This document shows positions 30,780 through 40,080 of a DNA stretch of 64,000 nt, one piece after another; position 1 is the first letter of the stretch, and the number at the start of each line of letters is the position of its first letter. The position numbers and the translations under genes were made by a program. The notes beneath the pieces are model-generated. The model was not told the origin of the DNA, searched no databases, and worked only from the letters and a program-made list of their open reading frames with translations. The stretch is from Sphingomonas sp. J315 (lineage in GTDB: Bacteria > Pseudomonadota > Alphaproteobacteria > Sphingomonadales > Sphingomonadaceae). Location: positions 1,116,001 through 1,180,000 of the forward strand of contig NZ_CP088296.1 of the NCBI RefSeq assembly GCF_024666595.1, in the 5' to 3' direction.

Positions 30780-32572
30780 CTTATGGCGCTCCAGGGTTTG
30801 CTCAGCAGGACGGCGCAGTTGATCATGCCGACCAGCGAGTAGGTCTGGGGGTAATTGCCCCATAATTCCCCAGTGACGGGGTCGATATCCTCGGACAGCA
30901 GCCCGGCGGCTGTGCGGCGCTCGAGCATCTCCGCGAACAGCGCGCGCGCATCGGCGTCGCGCCCGGTGAAGTGCAGCGCTTCGATCAGCCAGAAGGTGCA
31001 GACGTTGAACGCGGTTTCGGGCAGGCCGAAGTCATCCTCGGTCGCATAGCGCAGCATATGGCTGCCGCGCCGCAAGCCCTGTTCGACCGCCTCCAGCGTA
31101 CCGCGAAACCGCGCATCGTCGGGCGCCATGAAGCGCAGGTCGAGCAGCTGGATCAAGCTGGCGTCGAGATCGTCGCCGCTGAAGGTCGCGGACATGCGGT
31201 TGGTGTCGGGTCGCCACGCCGCATCCTCGATCGCACGACGCATTCGGTCGGCGCGTTCCTGCCAGACGCTGCGCTCGCTTTCCATGCCCAGCCGCTCGGC
31301 AGCATTGGCGAGGCGGTCGCACGCCGCCCAGCACATCGCGGCGGAGTAAGTGTGGACGCTCTGGCGCGTGCGCAGCTCCCACAGTCCGGCATCGGGCTTG
31401 TCGAACAGTTCGACCGCACGCTCGCCGACCCGTGCCAGCGCGTCGAAATCCTCGCGCCCCGCCATGCGGAACAGCCGCTGGTCGAAAAACGCCTGGACGT
31501 TCGACAGCACGATCTGGCCATAGGCGTCGTGCTGGACCTGTTCATAGGCAAGGTTGCCGACCCGCACCGGCCCCATGCCACGATAGCCGGCGAGGCGCGG
31601 TGCCTCGCTCTCGATCAGCACGCATTCGCCCTGCACGCCGTAGAGCGGCTGGATATGCCCGCCCTTGGCCTGATCGACGATGTTGCGCAGATAGGCGAGA
31701 TAGCCCTCCAGCACGTCGAGCGCACCGACACGGTTCAGCGCCTGGACGGTATAATAGGCGTCGCGGATCCAGCAGTAGCGATAATCCCAGTTCCGCCCGC
31801 TGTTCGCATGTTCGGGGATCGAGGTGGTGAGCGCGGCGACAATCGCGCCGGTCTCCTCATGCTGGCACAATTTCAGCGTGATCGCGCTGCGGATCACGAC
31901 ATCCTGCCATTCGAACGGCGTGGCGAGCCCGCGCGCCCAGTTCTGCCAGTGATAGCGGGTATAGTCCGCCATCTCATCGACTGTCGTCGCAAGGTTGCCG
32001 GCGAAACTCTCGTCCGGACCGAGGAAGAAGTGCAGTGGTCGTTCGACCCGGAAGCAGCGCTCATCCATCAGCAGCCCTACCGGAGCGTTCGTCGACAGCC
32101 GCAGCTGCATGCCATCGAGCAGGTAGCGGATATGGTTCGATCCCGCCGTGGTCAGCACCGCCGGATCGCCCCAGTTGCGCGTCGGGCGCAGGCGGACACA
32201 GATACGCGGCGATCCCGCCACCGGGCGCACGATCCGCGCGAAGGCGACCGGGCGGTACATCCGCCCCAGCCGCTCGAACCGCGGGCAGAAATCGGTGATC
32301 TCGATCGCGCTGCCGTTGCTATCGGTCATCCGCGTGATCAGGATCGGGGTGTTGGTCAGATAATGCTGCTCGACGGTGGCGCAGTCCTCCAGGTCGATCG
32401 CCCACAGTCCGACCGCATCGTCGCTGCGCGGGTCGCGACCATCGAGCAGCGAGGCGAAGAGCGGATCGCCGTCCACCTTGGGCACGCACGCCCAGACGAA
32501 GCGTCCGGTGCGGTCGATCAACGCGCTGACCTGGCAGTTGCCGATCGGCCACAGGTCGAGATTGGGTTTCAT
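30776..32572 (-). CDS. Glycoside hydrolase family 15 (glucoamylase/trehalase type)
   Basis: A 598-residue (alpha/alpha)6-barrel enzyme with no signal peptide, so cytoplasmic. It starts at the ATG at 32572 (MKPNLDLWPIGNCQ); the frame upstream is antisense noise within otsB. The N-terminal beta domain is followed by the helical barrel with RNWDYRYCWIRDAYY (general acid region) and, near the end, SEDIDPVTGELWGNYPQTY (general base region). Both ends overlap otsB and otsA by four bases. In other bacteria such OtsBA-linked GH15 proteins have been discussed as trehalases or glucan hydrolases; which it is here is not decided by sequence. Confidence 0.92.
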   Translation of the reverse strand: MKPNLDLWPIGNCQVSALIDRTGRFVWACVPKVDGDPLFASLLDGRDPRSDDAVGLWAIDLEDCATVEQHYLTNTPILITRMTDSNGSAIEITDFCPRFERLGRMYRPVAFARIVRPVAGSPRICVRLRPTRNWGDPAVLTTAGSNHIRYLLDGMQLRLSTNAPVGLLMDERCFRVERPLHFFLGPDESFAGNLATTVDEMADYTRYHWQNWARGLATPFEWQDVVIRSAITLKLCQHEETGAIVAALTTSIPEHANSGRNWDYRYCWIRDAYYTVQALNRVGALDVLEGYLAYLRNIVDQAKGGHIQPLYGVQGECVLIESEAPRLAGYRGMGPVRVGNLAYEQVQHDAYGQIVLSNVQAFFDQRLFRMAGREDFDALARVGERAVELFDKPDAGLWELRTRQSVHTYSAAMCWAACDRLANAAERLGMESERSVWQERADRMRRAIEDAAWRPDTNRMSATFSGDDLDASLIQLLDLRFMAPDDARFRGTLEAVEQGLRRGSHMLRYATEDDFGLPETAFNVCTFWLIEALHFTGRDADARALFAEMLERRTAAGLLSEDIDPVTGELWGNYPQTYSLVGMINCAVLLSKPWSAIR

Positions 32573-33333
32573 GCGGCGTCCTTCACGATCATCTCGAGCC
32601 AGCGTAGCGCGGCGGCGACATCGGGCAGGCGATAGACCGCCTCGGTCTGGCGCACCGGGCCGACCAGCACCCCTGCGCCGCCCAGCCGCGCGGCGGTTGC
32701 AAAGCCGGGCTCGTCGGTCAGGTCGTCGCCAAGAAAGATCGGACGCGAACCGGCAAAGGGCGGGCTCGCCATCAGCGCAGCGATCGCACGGCCCTTGTCG
32801 CCCGGCGCGCGCAGTTCGAACACCATCTTGCCCCGTTGCAGCGTCAGGCCGGTCGACCCCGCCAGTTCCTCGGCAAGCGCGCGGCACGCCGTTTCGGCAT
32901 CGGGCGCGCCGCGATAGTGAAGGCCGATGCCCAGCGGCTTTACTTCGACCAGCACGCCCGAAATCGCGTCGGCCAGCGACCTGAACCGCTCGGCCACCGC
33001 ATCCAGCGCAGCCGGGCGCTCCGGTGTCACCGCCGCTTCGACGCCGCGCAGTTCCGCGCCATGGCTTCCGACAATCGGGCAGCCTGCACCGCCGAACAAC
33101 AGGTCGATCTCTTCCGCGCCGCGCCCGCTGACGATCGCGACCCGCCGGTCGAAGCGTGCGCCCAGCGCTGATATCAGTCCGCGCAACCGCGCATCGACCT
33201 CTATCGCGTCGGGTCGTTGTGCGATTTCCACCAGCGTCCCGTCAAAGTCGAGGAACAGGCTGGCGTTGTTCGCCAAATCCATCGGCGGCGGTGCCAGCAG
33301 CGCCGCCGTGTCCATTTCCGCTAGCTTGGGCAT
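32569..33333 (-). CDS. otsB: Trehalose-6-phosphate phosphatase
   Basis: HAD-superfamily phosphatase that makes free trehalose. About 254 residues from the ATG at 33333; an ATG at 33315 (248 residues, better AGCGGAA spacing) is equally plausible. HAD motifs: LFLDFDGTL (nucleophile Asp), VSGRG, KGRAIAAL and IFLGDDLTDE. First gene of the otsB-GH15-otsA operon. The short stretch before it (33334-33399) separates it from the monooxygenase gene, which has the same direction. Confidence 0.94.
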   Translation of the reverse strand: MPKLAEMDTAALLAPPPMDLANNASLFLDFDGTLVEIAQRPDAIEVDARLRGLISALGARFDRRVAIVSGRGAEEIDLLFGGAGCPIVGSHGAELRGVEAAVTPERPAALDAVAERFRSLADAISGVLVEVKPLGIGLHYRGAPDAETACRALAEELAGSTGLTLQRGKMVFELRAPGDKGRAIAALMASPPFAGSRPIFLGDDLTDEPGFATAARLGGAGVLVGPVRQTEAVYRLPDVAAALRWLEMIVKDAA

Positions 33334-33399
33334 CACAGGGGCAATGCATCCGGAACGCAATCGTTCCGAATTTTCTGCTGCAATGCGGGAGAAACCCGA

Positions 33400-34875
33400 T
33401 CAGGCCGGTTCGCGCACCCGCGCCGGTTCGGGGTTGGAAAACTCCATCCCCGCATCGATCCCGCCGAATTTCAGGTCGATCAGGTCGAGCGTGTAATTCT
33501 GGTGCACCCGCCATGGGCGCTTGTCGCCCTGCTTGGGGAAGCGATCCATCGCGCGCTGGACATAGCCGGAGGTGAAGGTCAGGAAATTCTCCTGCGTCAC
33601 ATCCGCCCCGACGCGTGGCGTCACCTGTCGCATCCCGCGCTTCTTCATCGCGTTGAGCAGGCGACAGACATAGGCACAGGTCAGGTCCGACTTCAGCGTC
33701 CAGCTGGCATTGGTATAGCCGAATGACGAGGCGAGGTTCGGAATGTCGGAATACATCATCGCCTTGTAGCCCAGCGATTTCGCCGGATCGACGCGTTGCC
33801 CGTCGACGCTGAACGGAACTCCACCCATCAGCTGCATGTCGAGGCCGGTCGCCGTGACGATGATGTCGGCGGGCAGCAATTCGCCCGATTTGAGCCGGAT
33901 GCCGCCCTTCTCGAACCGTTCGACATGATCGGTGACCACCGACGCTTTCCCCTCACGGATCGCGGCGAACAGATCGGCGTCGGGGACGAGGCAGATGCGC
34001 TGGTCCCAGGGATTGTAGCTGGGCGTGAAATGCGTCGCGACGTCGTAATCCGGGCCGAGCTCGTCGCGGACCATCTGGACGATCCGCTCTTTCGTCTTCT
34101 CGGGTTTCTTGCGCGCGATCCGGTAGAAGAACTGGCCGAGTGCGATATTCTTGGTCCGCGTCAGGCGATAGGCGATGCCGCCCGGCAGCTTCCGCCGCAG
34201 CCAGTTGGCGATGCCGTCCTCGCTCGGCCGCGAGACGATATAGGTGGGGGAGCGCTGGAGCATGGTCACATGCGCCGCCGCCTTCGCCATCTCCGGCACC
34301 AGGGTCACGGCGGTCGCGCCCGACCCGATCACGACGACACGCTTGCCCGCATAATCAAGCCCCTCGGGCCAATGCTGGGGGTGGACGATCGTCCCGGCGA
34401 AATCCTCGCGCCCCTCGAAATGCGGGAGATAGCCGGCCTCGTAATTGTAATAGCCCGAGCACATGAAGAGGAAGTTGCAGGTGAACTCGACCCGCTCCTG
34501 CTCCGGCCCGCGCGCGACCGTCACTGTCCAGTGTGCGTCAGGCGTGGACCAGCTAGCCGCGACGACGCGATGCTGGTGGCGGATATGCCGGTCGATGCCA
34601 TGTTCGCGCGCGGTTTCGTCGAGATAGCGCAGGATCGACGGCCCGTCGGCGATCGCCTTCGCCTCCGTCCACGGCTTGAAGCTGTAGCCGAGCGTGTACA
34701 TGTCGCTGTCGGAGCGGATGCCGGGATAGCGGAACAGGTCCCATGTCCCGCCCAACCGCGCGCGCCCTTCGAGGATTACATAGGAGCGGTCGGGGCAGTC
34801 GCGCTGGAGAAAATAGCCCGCGCCGATCCCGGATATCCCGGCGCCCACCACCACCACGTCGAAATGCTCGGCCAT
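33400..34875 (-). CDS. Flavin-dependent monooxygenase (Baeyer-Villiger type)
   Basis: A 491-residue FAD- and NADPH-dependent oxygenase of the EthA/BVMO kind, inserting oxygen next to a ketone in a small or cyclic substrate. It has an N-terminal FAD Rossmann motif VVVVGAGISGIGAG, the segment GGTWDLFRYPGIRSD, a second dinucleotide fold VVVIGSGATAV for NADPH and VTATGLD towards the end. The BVMO fingerprint centred on the FxGxxxHxxxWP pattern is seen as FAGTIVHPQHWP. A perfect 7-bp inverted repeat 20-40 bp upstream suggests control by a TetR-type repressor that is not encoded nearby. Confidence 0.9.
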   Translation of the reverse strand: MAEHFDVVVVGAGISGIGAGYFLQRDCPDRSYVILEGRARLGGTWDLFRYPGIRSDSDMYTLGYSFKPWTEAKAIADGPSILRYLDETAREHGIDRHIRHQHRVVAASWSTPDAHWTVTVARGPEQERVEFTCNFLFMCSGYYNYEAGYLPHFEGREDFAGTIVHPQHWPEGLDYAGKRVVVIGSGATAVTLVPEMAKAAAHVTMLQRSPTYIVSRPSEDGIANWLRRKLPGGIAYRLTRTKNIALGQFFYRIARKKPEKTKERIVQMVRDELGPDYDVATHFTPSYNPWDQRICLVPDADLFAAIREGKASVVTDHVERFEKGGIRLKSGELLPADIIVTATGLDMQLMGGVPFSVDGQRVDPAKSLGYKAMMYSDIPNLASSFGYTNASWTLKSDLTCAYVCRLLNAMKKRGMRQVTPRVGADVTQENFLTFTSGYVQRAMDRFPKQGDKRPWRVHQNYTLDLIDLKFGGIDAGMEFSNPEPARVREPA

Positions 34876-34895
34876 CGCGCTCTCCCGGCGGCGAT

Positions 34896-34913
34896 ACTTA
34901 CATGCGTGTAAGT
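34896..34913. promoter_or_regulatory. Inverted repeat operator before the monooxygenase
   Basis: ACTTACA-TGCG-TGTAAGT, a perfect palindrome with 7-bp arms, sits 21-38 bp upstream of the monooxygenase ATG. The TTACA...TGTAA form and spacing resemble TetR-family operators. Confidence 0.55.
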
Positions 34914-34932
34914 TGAGCGCAATGGGGCGCGG

Positions 34933-35829
34933 TCATTCCCGGTCGGTGGGGCAGAGCGCGACGCTGGCGGTGCGCTGGTCGATCAGCAGCGCGAAATTCT
35001 GGAGCGCATGCGCGCCGACGAGCAGTTCGGGAAAGCGATCGGACACGCGCACTTCGACATTGGCAAGCGATGCTGCGCCGATCCGGAACGGGCCGGCAAC
35101 GGTCGCGCGATCGGTCTTGATCGTGGTGTTGGTCAGACTGCCCTCACCGCTTGCCGTGACCGCGCCGCCACCGATCCGCTCGAACAGCGACTGGGGCAGG
35201 ACGAACGCGACGTTCGCTCCGGTATCCAGCTGTCCCTCGACCGTCACCGATCCGATCGTCACCGGCACGCGGAACGCGCGCGCATAGCCGAGCACGCCGG
35301 GCGCGTCGCGTCGCAGTCCTGCCGTGCGGGTGAAGGTCAGGCGCCGATTGGGATAGTCGATCACGAGCAGCCCGTCGGCGAAGAAGTCGCGCCCGATGAT
35401 CCCGTCGAACGCCGCTTCCTTCGACATGCGGCCATTATAGTCGCGGGTGATGACACTGAGGTCGCGGCGCGCAAGCCCGCCGAGTTCGAGCGACGCCAGG
35501 GACACCGTATCGACCTGTGCGGTGGCAACCCCGTCCGATGACTGCCCGCTCCCGGTGACGGTCAGGCCGAGCGCGGCCACGAGCCGTGCATCGGCGCGTC
35601 CGAGACCACTCGCCCCGGTATCGACTGCAAAGCGGAACGGTCCCTTTCCGTTGACGCGGGCGGTGACGTAGATGCGGCCATCGACGGTTTCGAACGGCAC
35701 GCTGATCACCGCCCCCGTGCGCGCCGTTTCGGCAAGCGCACAGACGATCGGAGTATCCGCTGCATGCGCTGGCGCAACGCATGCGCCGGCCAGCGCCACA
35801 GCGCCGCTCCAAGTTCCCGTCCGCGCCAC
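34933..35829 (-). CDS. Exported retropepsin-like aspartic protease with two DTG motifs
   Basis: A 298-residue protein from a GTG at 35829 with GGGGA ahead; the signal peptide ends near APAHAAD. It has two aspartyl-protease half motifs in one chain, FAVDTGAS (about residue 70) and GQLDTGAN (about residue 200), as in clan AA bacterial proteins where the two lobes pair within the monomer. A TTG further upstream (35889) is less likely. The gene follows tamB by about 56 bp on the same strand, so a role in envelope protein turnover is possible. Confidence 0.82.
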   Translation of the reverse strand: MARTGTWSGAVALAGACVAPAHAADTPIVCALAETARTGAVISVPFETVDGRIYVTARVNGKGPFRFAVDTGASGLGRADARLVAALGLTVTGSGQSSDGVATAQVDTVSLASLELGGLARRDLSVITRDYNGRMSKEAAFDGIIGRDFFADGLLVIDYPNRRLTFTRTAGLRRDAPGVLGYARAFRVPVTIGSVTVEGQLDTGANVAFVLPQSLFERIGGGAVTASGEGSLTNTTIKTDRATVAGPFRIGAASLANVEVRVSDRFPELLVGAHALQNFALLIDQRTASVALCPTDRE

Positions 35830-35885
35830 GCTTCCCCGCTCGATATCAACTGTATTAGTCGACCATGACGCTTGGGGCTGGAGGG

Positions 35886-38800
35886 TCAATAGTCTTTCGA
35901 ATATTTGAGACCCGCCCGCGATCCGCCGAACGATCCGGTCGCGGACAACAGGCTGAGCGCGCGGGTCAGCGCGATCTCCAGCTGCACCGCCGTGAAACCG
36001 CGCGCGTCCGTGATGATCTCCACATAGATATCGTCGGTCAGATATTGCCCCGCCGCCAGTGCCATGCCGCGCCCGGTGGTGTCGTCCTCGCCCAGGATGC
36101 GCAGCCGATCGATCCCCGCCGCCGAACGGAGCTGGCCGAGCGGGTTGAGGCCGCCGCCGCTCGCGCGTAGCGAGTTCAATGCAGCGGCGAGCTGGATCGC
36201 TTCGGTCGCCGAGAGGTTGGTGACCGAGCTGCCGAACAACAGGCGCGAGAGCACCTCGTCCTGCGGCAGACTTGGGGTCGAGCTGAACGCGATGCGCGGC
36301 ACCTGTCCGCTGCCCGTGATGTTGATGTTGGCAGTGACACCCTCGGCAGTGGTGCTCGCGCCGATATTGATCTGCGGATCCGCGAGCGGCCCGCCTTCGA
36401 AGCTGACGATGCCGCGGGTCAGTTCGAAGCGGCGGCTGGCGAAGCTGTAGGTGCCACGCACCACCCGCGCCTCACCGGTGACGATCGGCGCGGCGGAGGT
36501 GCCGGTGACCTGCATCCGCGCGCTCCATTCGGATTCGAGGCCCATGCCGTTCACGAACAGCCGGTTGTCGGCAACGACACTGACATTGAGGCGGAAGATC
36601 CCCGCGGGCCTCACCCGCGTCGGACGCTTGCCGTCTTCGGTCAGTTCGCTCTTGCGATAGACGCCGGTGAGCTCGGGGACCTCCGCAGCGCCTTGCCGGA
36701 TAATCTGATAGCGCGCCTCGGGGATGATGATGCGCCCCTCGATCAATCCGCCATCGAGCCCGTTGGTGATGCGCAATTGCCCGGTCGCGGTGGCACCGAG
36801 CGCATTGCTGCGGGCGAGGCGCGCGTTGCGGAAACGCACGGTCAGGTCGATCGGAAACCCTTGTTCCGCCGACAGGCCGATCGTGCCCGAGCCGGTCAGG
36901 CGGCCATTGCCCGCCACCGCCTCAATCTGTTCGATCTCCAGCGAGTCATTGTCGAAGCGCCCCTGCACCGCCATTTGCGACAGCCGCGTGCCCCAGGTCT
37001 CGTTTTCATAGGTCAGCTTTTCGGCGCGCAGCTGTCCCGCGAGCTGCGGCGCGCGGACCTGGCCGGAGAAATCAGCGGCGACAGCGATCGGGCCGGCCAG
37101 GCTCTGATCGGCGAACCCGGCCAACGAGAACAGCACCGAAGACGGGCCGTTGTAGCGGATGCCGCCCGAGAGCGGGGCCGCGAGCAGCCGCGTCGTCCAG
37201 CCGCCCGCGCCTGGTCCGAGCGGCTGGAGACTGGCAACCATCCGCCCGATCGTCGTGTCACCGCGCTTGATCAGCGCGCGCGCATCACCGCCATCAGGCA
37301 GCAACCGTCCGACGAACGCGATGTCGACGGGCGACGACACGCCGCCCAGGCTCGACCGGGTGAAGTCGTCGACGTTGAGCCGCGCGATCGCCTGCGGGAA
37401 CGTCGCGTCGCTGGCCTGGCTGAAATCGAGTGCGCCGGTCACCGTGCCGCCCAGGCCAGCGGTACGCGACAGCGCGTTGGCGAGCGACAGATCAAGCTTG
37501 TCGAGCCGCGCCTGCACGCGCAGCCCCTCCCCCCAATTGCCCGACAGCCGCATGCTGCCCTTGTCGAAATCGATCCGCGCGGGGGGCAAGGGTGTAGCTC
37601 GATCCGCTCACCGCGATCTGCGCGGGCTGCGCCGTCTTGAACCCGATATTGTTTGCCCGCCCGGCCAGCGCGACGCGCCACAGCTCCGGTTCGAACCGGG
37701 CGTTGGCCGCGATGCGGAACGGGACGGCCGAAGATCCTTCGGCAAAGGCCTGTGCGCTGCCGCGACCGCCGCGATAATCGATCTTCGCCCGCGCGCGGGT
37801 CAGCGTCATTTGCGCGTTGCGCAGGTTCGCCACTTGCGCCTCGCCGGTAATCGCGGGCGCGTCGTCATAGAGAATCGCGGTGCCGTTGATGAGCGCGCGA
37901 CCGATCGTCAGTTCCATGTCGCCCGGGATCTTTGCGTTGTTCGCGGTCGCCCGGACCACCGCCTGCTGATATTTGCCGGCCGCCGACAGAGCGACAGACC
38001 CGTCGAGTCCTGACCCGACAAAGGTCAGGTCGCCATCGAACGGCCCTGCCGCAGTCTGGACCAGTTCACCCTTGAAATCCGCCCCGGCAAAGCGCCCGCT
38101 GCGCACGTCGATCTCAAGCCGCGCACCGGTGCGAAGCAGCACGTCGGCGGTAAACGGGCCGTAGCTCGTCTCACCCTTGGCATCGACCGCATAGACGCCA
38201 TCGTTGCCGACCACACGCGCCTGAAGATCGGCCAGACCGACGCCGAGCCCCGGACGCGGCGCGCGCAGATTGATCACCGGCTTCGCCATGCTGCCGGTCA
38301 CCCGCGCCGTGATCGGGCCATAGGCGTTCGACCAGGCGTCGGCGGTCAGGCTGAGCGGCCCGGCGGGGTCGTAGCGCCCGGATCCGCGGATCACGCGGAA
38401 CAAGGGCGCGGCGACCTTCAGATCGCTGAACCGCACGATCCCGTCCGGCCCGAAATCGAGCGACACCCGCGCCACCGCATTGCCACCGAGGAAACTGCGC
38501 ACGCCATCGCTGAACAGCCGCGTGCTGCGCCCGACGATCCGCCCCTTGATCCCCCAGCCGCCCTGTGCGGCGGCGTAAAGATCGGCGTCGGTCTCCAGAT
38601 TGACGATGCCGATGCCGTCGATCTCGTAATCATTGACCCGGCCCCTGAGCGCACCGGTGTAACGGCCCGTGCTCACATCGGCGGCAAGAATTGCAGTCGC
38701 GTCGATCCGGTCGGACCGGATGCGCAGATTTTCCGACAAGATCTGGTCACCGGTAATCGCGAGATCGCCGGCCAGCGTGACATTGGTCAGCAAGCCCCCC

Positions 38801-40080
38801 GCCGCCGCGTTGAGGCCGGAAATCCGCGCTGCCTGCGCCCTGACCGGGATCAGGATACGGTCGGCGTTCACCGTCGCCAGACCTTCGGCATAGAGCCGCT
38901 CGACAACGGTCTCGCCAAATCCCAGCGCAGCGGCCTTGATCTTGTAATCGACCGTCGGGGTCGCGAACGGGCCGTTGAGCGCGACTTCGCCTGCCACCGA
39001 CCGACCATTGAGATTGGGGGCGATCGCGCCGGGGGTAAGCAGCATCGCCTCGACCCGGAACTGGTCGAACCGGCTCTGGCCAAGGTCGATCGTGCCGCTG
39101 GTCATCAGCGCCATCGCTCTTGACCGCAGCCGAAGCTTCGTGTCGGCGCGGCGCTGGTCGAGCGTCGCGTCGAGCGCGACCTGCATCCCGCCCGCGCTCA
39201 GCCGCTCGACCGGTCCCTTGAGGTAGAGACCGGGCTGCGCCGTCCCCCGCACCTGAACCGTACCGCTCCGCGCGGCGATGCGCAGATTGGTGAGTTCGTC
39301 GTTGCCCAGCCGCCCGATTGCGCGCCCCTGCCAGTTGGACCAGCTGCCCGCGCCGCGCAGTTGCACCGCAAGCGGCGCTTCGAGCCCGGCGAGCCCCGCG
39401 ACCAGCCCGCCGACCGGCGCGTTCAATTCCGCGCGCAGGTCGAGCTTGTCGTCGTCCGGCACCGCATCGAGGACGAGCGCCAATCGGTCGCCACCCGATG
39501 TTCCGAGCGTCCGCCCATTGACGATCACCCGCGCGCGGCGATCAGCGATCTTGGCCTCACCGGCCAGCGTCGCGACGTGCCGACGGCCCGCGACCGGTGC
39601 CTCCAAGACCAGCCGGTCGATCGACAGCTTCGCAATGTCGATATCGAGATCGGGCAAATACGGCGCATTGGGATCGCCGGGTTTCAGTTCGGGCATCCGC
39701 GTCACGCGCACCAGCGGGCTGGTTGCCGAGCGGATATCGACATGGTTGTTGAGGAACGCGAACGGACGCCAGTCGACCGCGACCCGCGGCGAAGTCACGA
39801 ACACGCCCTTGGGGTCGCTCACCCGCACGTCGCGCAGCACCATCGCGCCATAAATCGAACCCTCGATCCGCCCGACTTTGACGTTGAGGCCCGATGCCGT
39901 GGTATAGGCCGCCACCCGGTCGGCGACGAAACGATGCCCGACCCCCGTATCGAGGATCGCAGCTGCAGCGAGCAGCAATGCGACCAGACCGCCCAGTCCG
40001 ATCGCGCCCCACTTGGCCACGATTTGCCACGTCGGGCGCTGCACGACGACAACTTCGGGCGCGGGTGCTTCGTCGGTCAT
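35886..40080 (-). CDS. tamB: Translocation and assembly module protein TamB (DUF490), frameshifted
   Basis: About 1397 residues when two frames are joined. An inner-membrane anchor (residues about 22-48) is followed by a very long beta-rich periplasmic body and the C-terminal DUF490/TamB domain, ending GGSRAGLKYSKDY. It works with TamA in outer-membrane protein insertion and lipid transport. The frame breaks at a run of six G, 37581-37586, one too many: removing one base joins SGSSYTLAP to ARIDFDKGSM without loss. The start overlaps the tamA stop as TGATG. If the extra base is real, the product would lack its conserved C-terminal domain and be non-functional. Confidence 0.9.
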
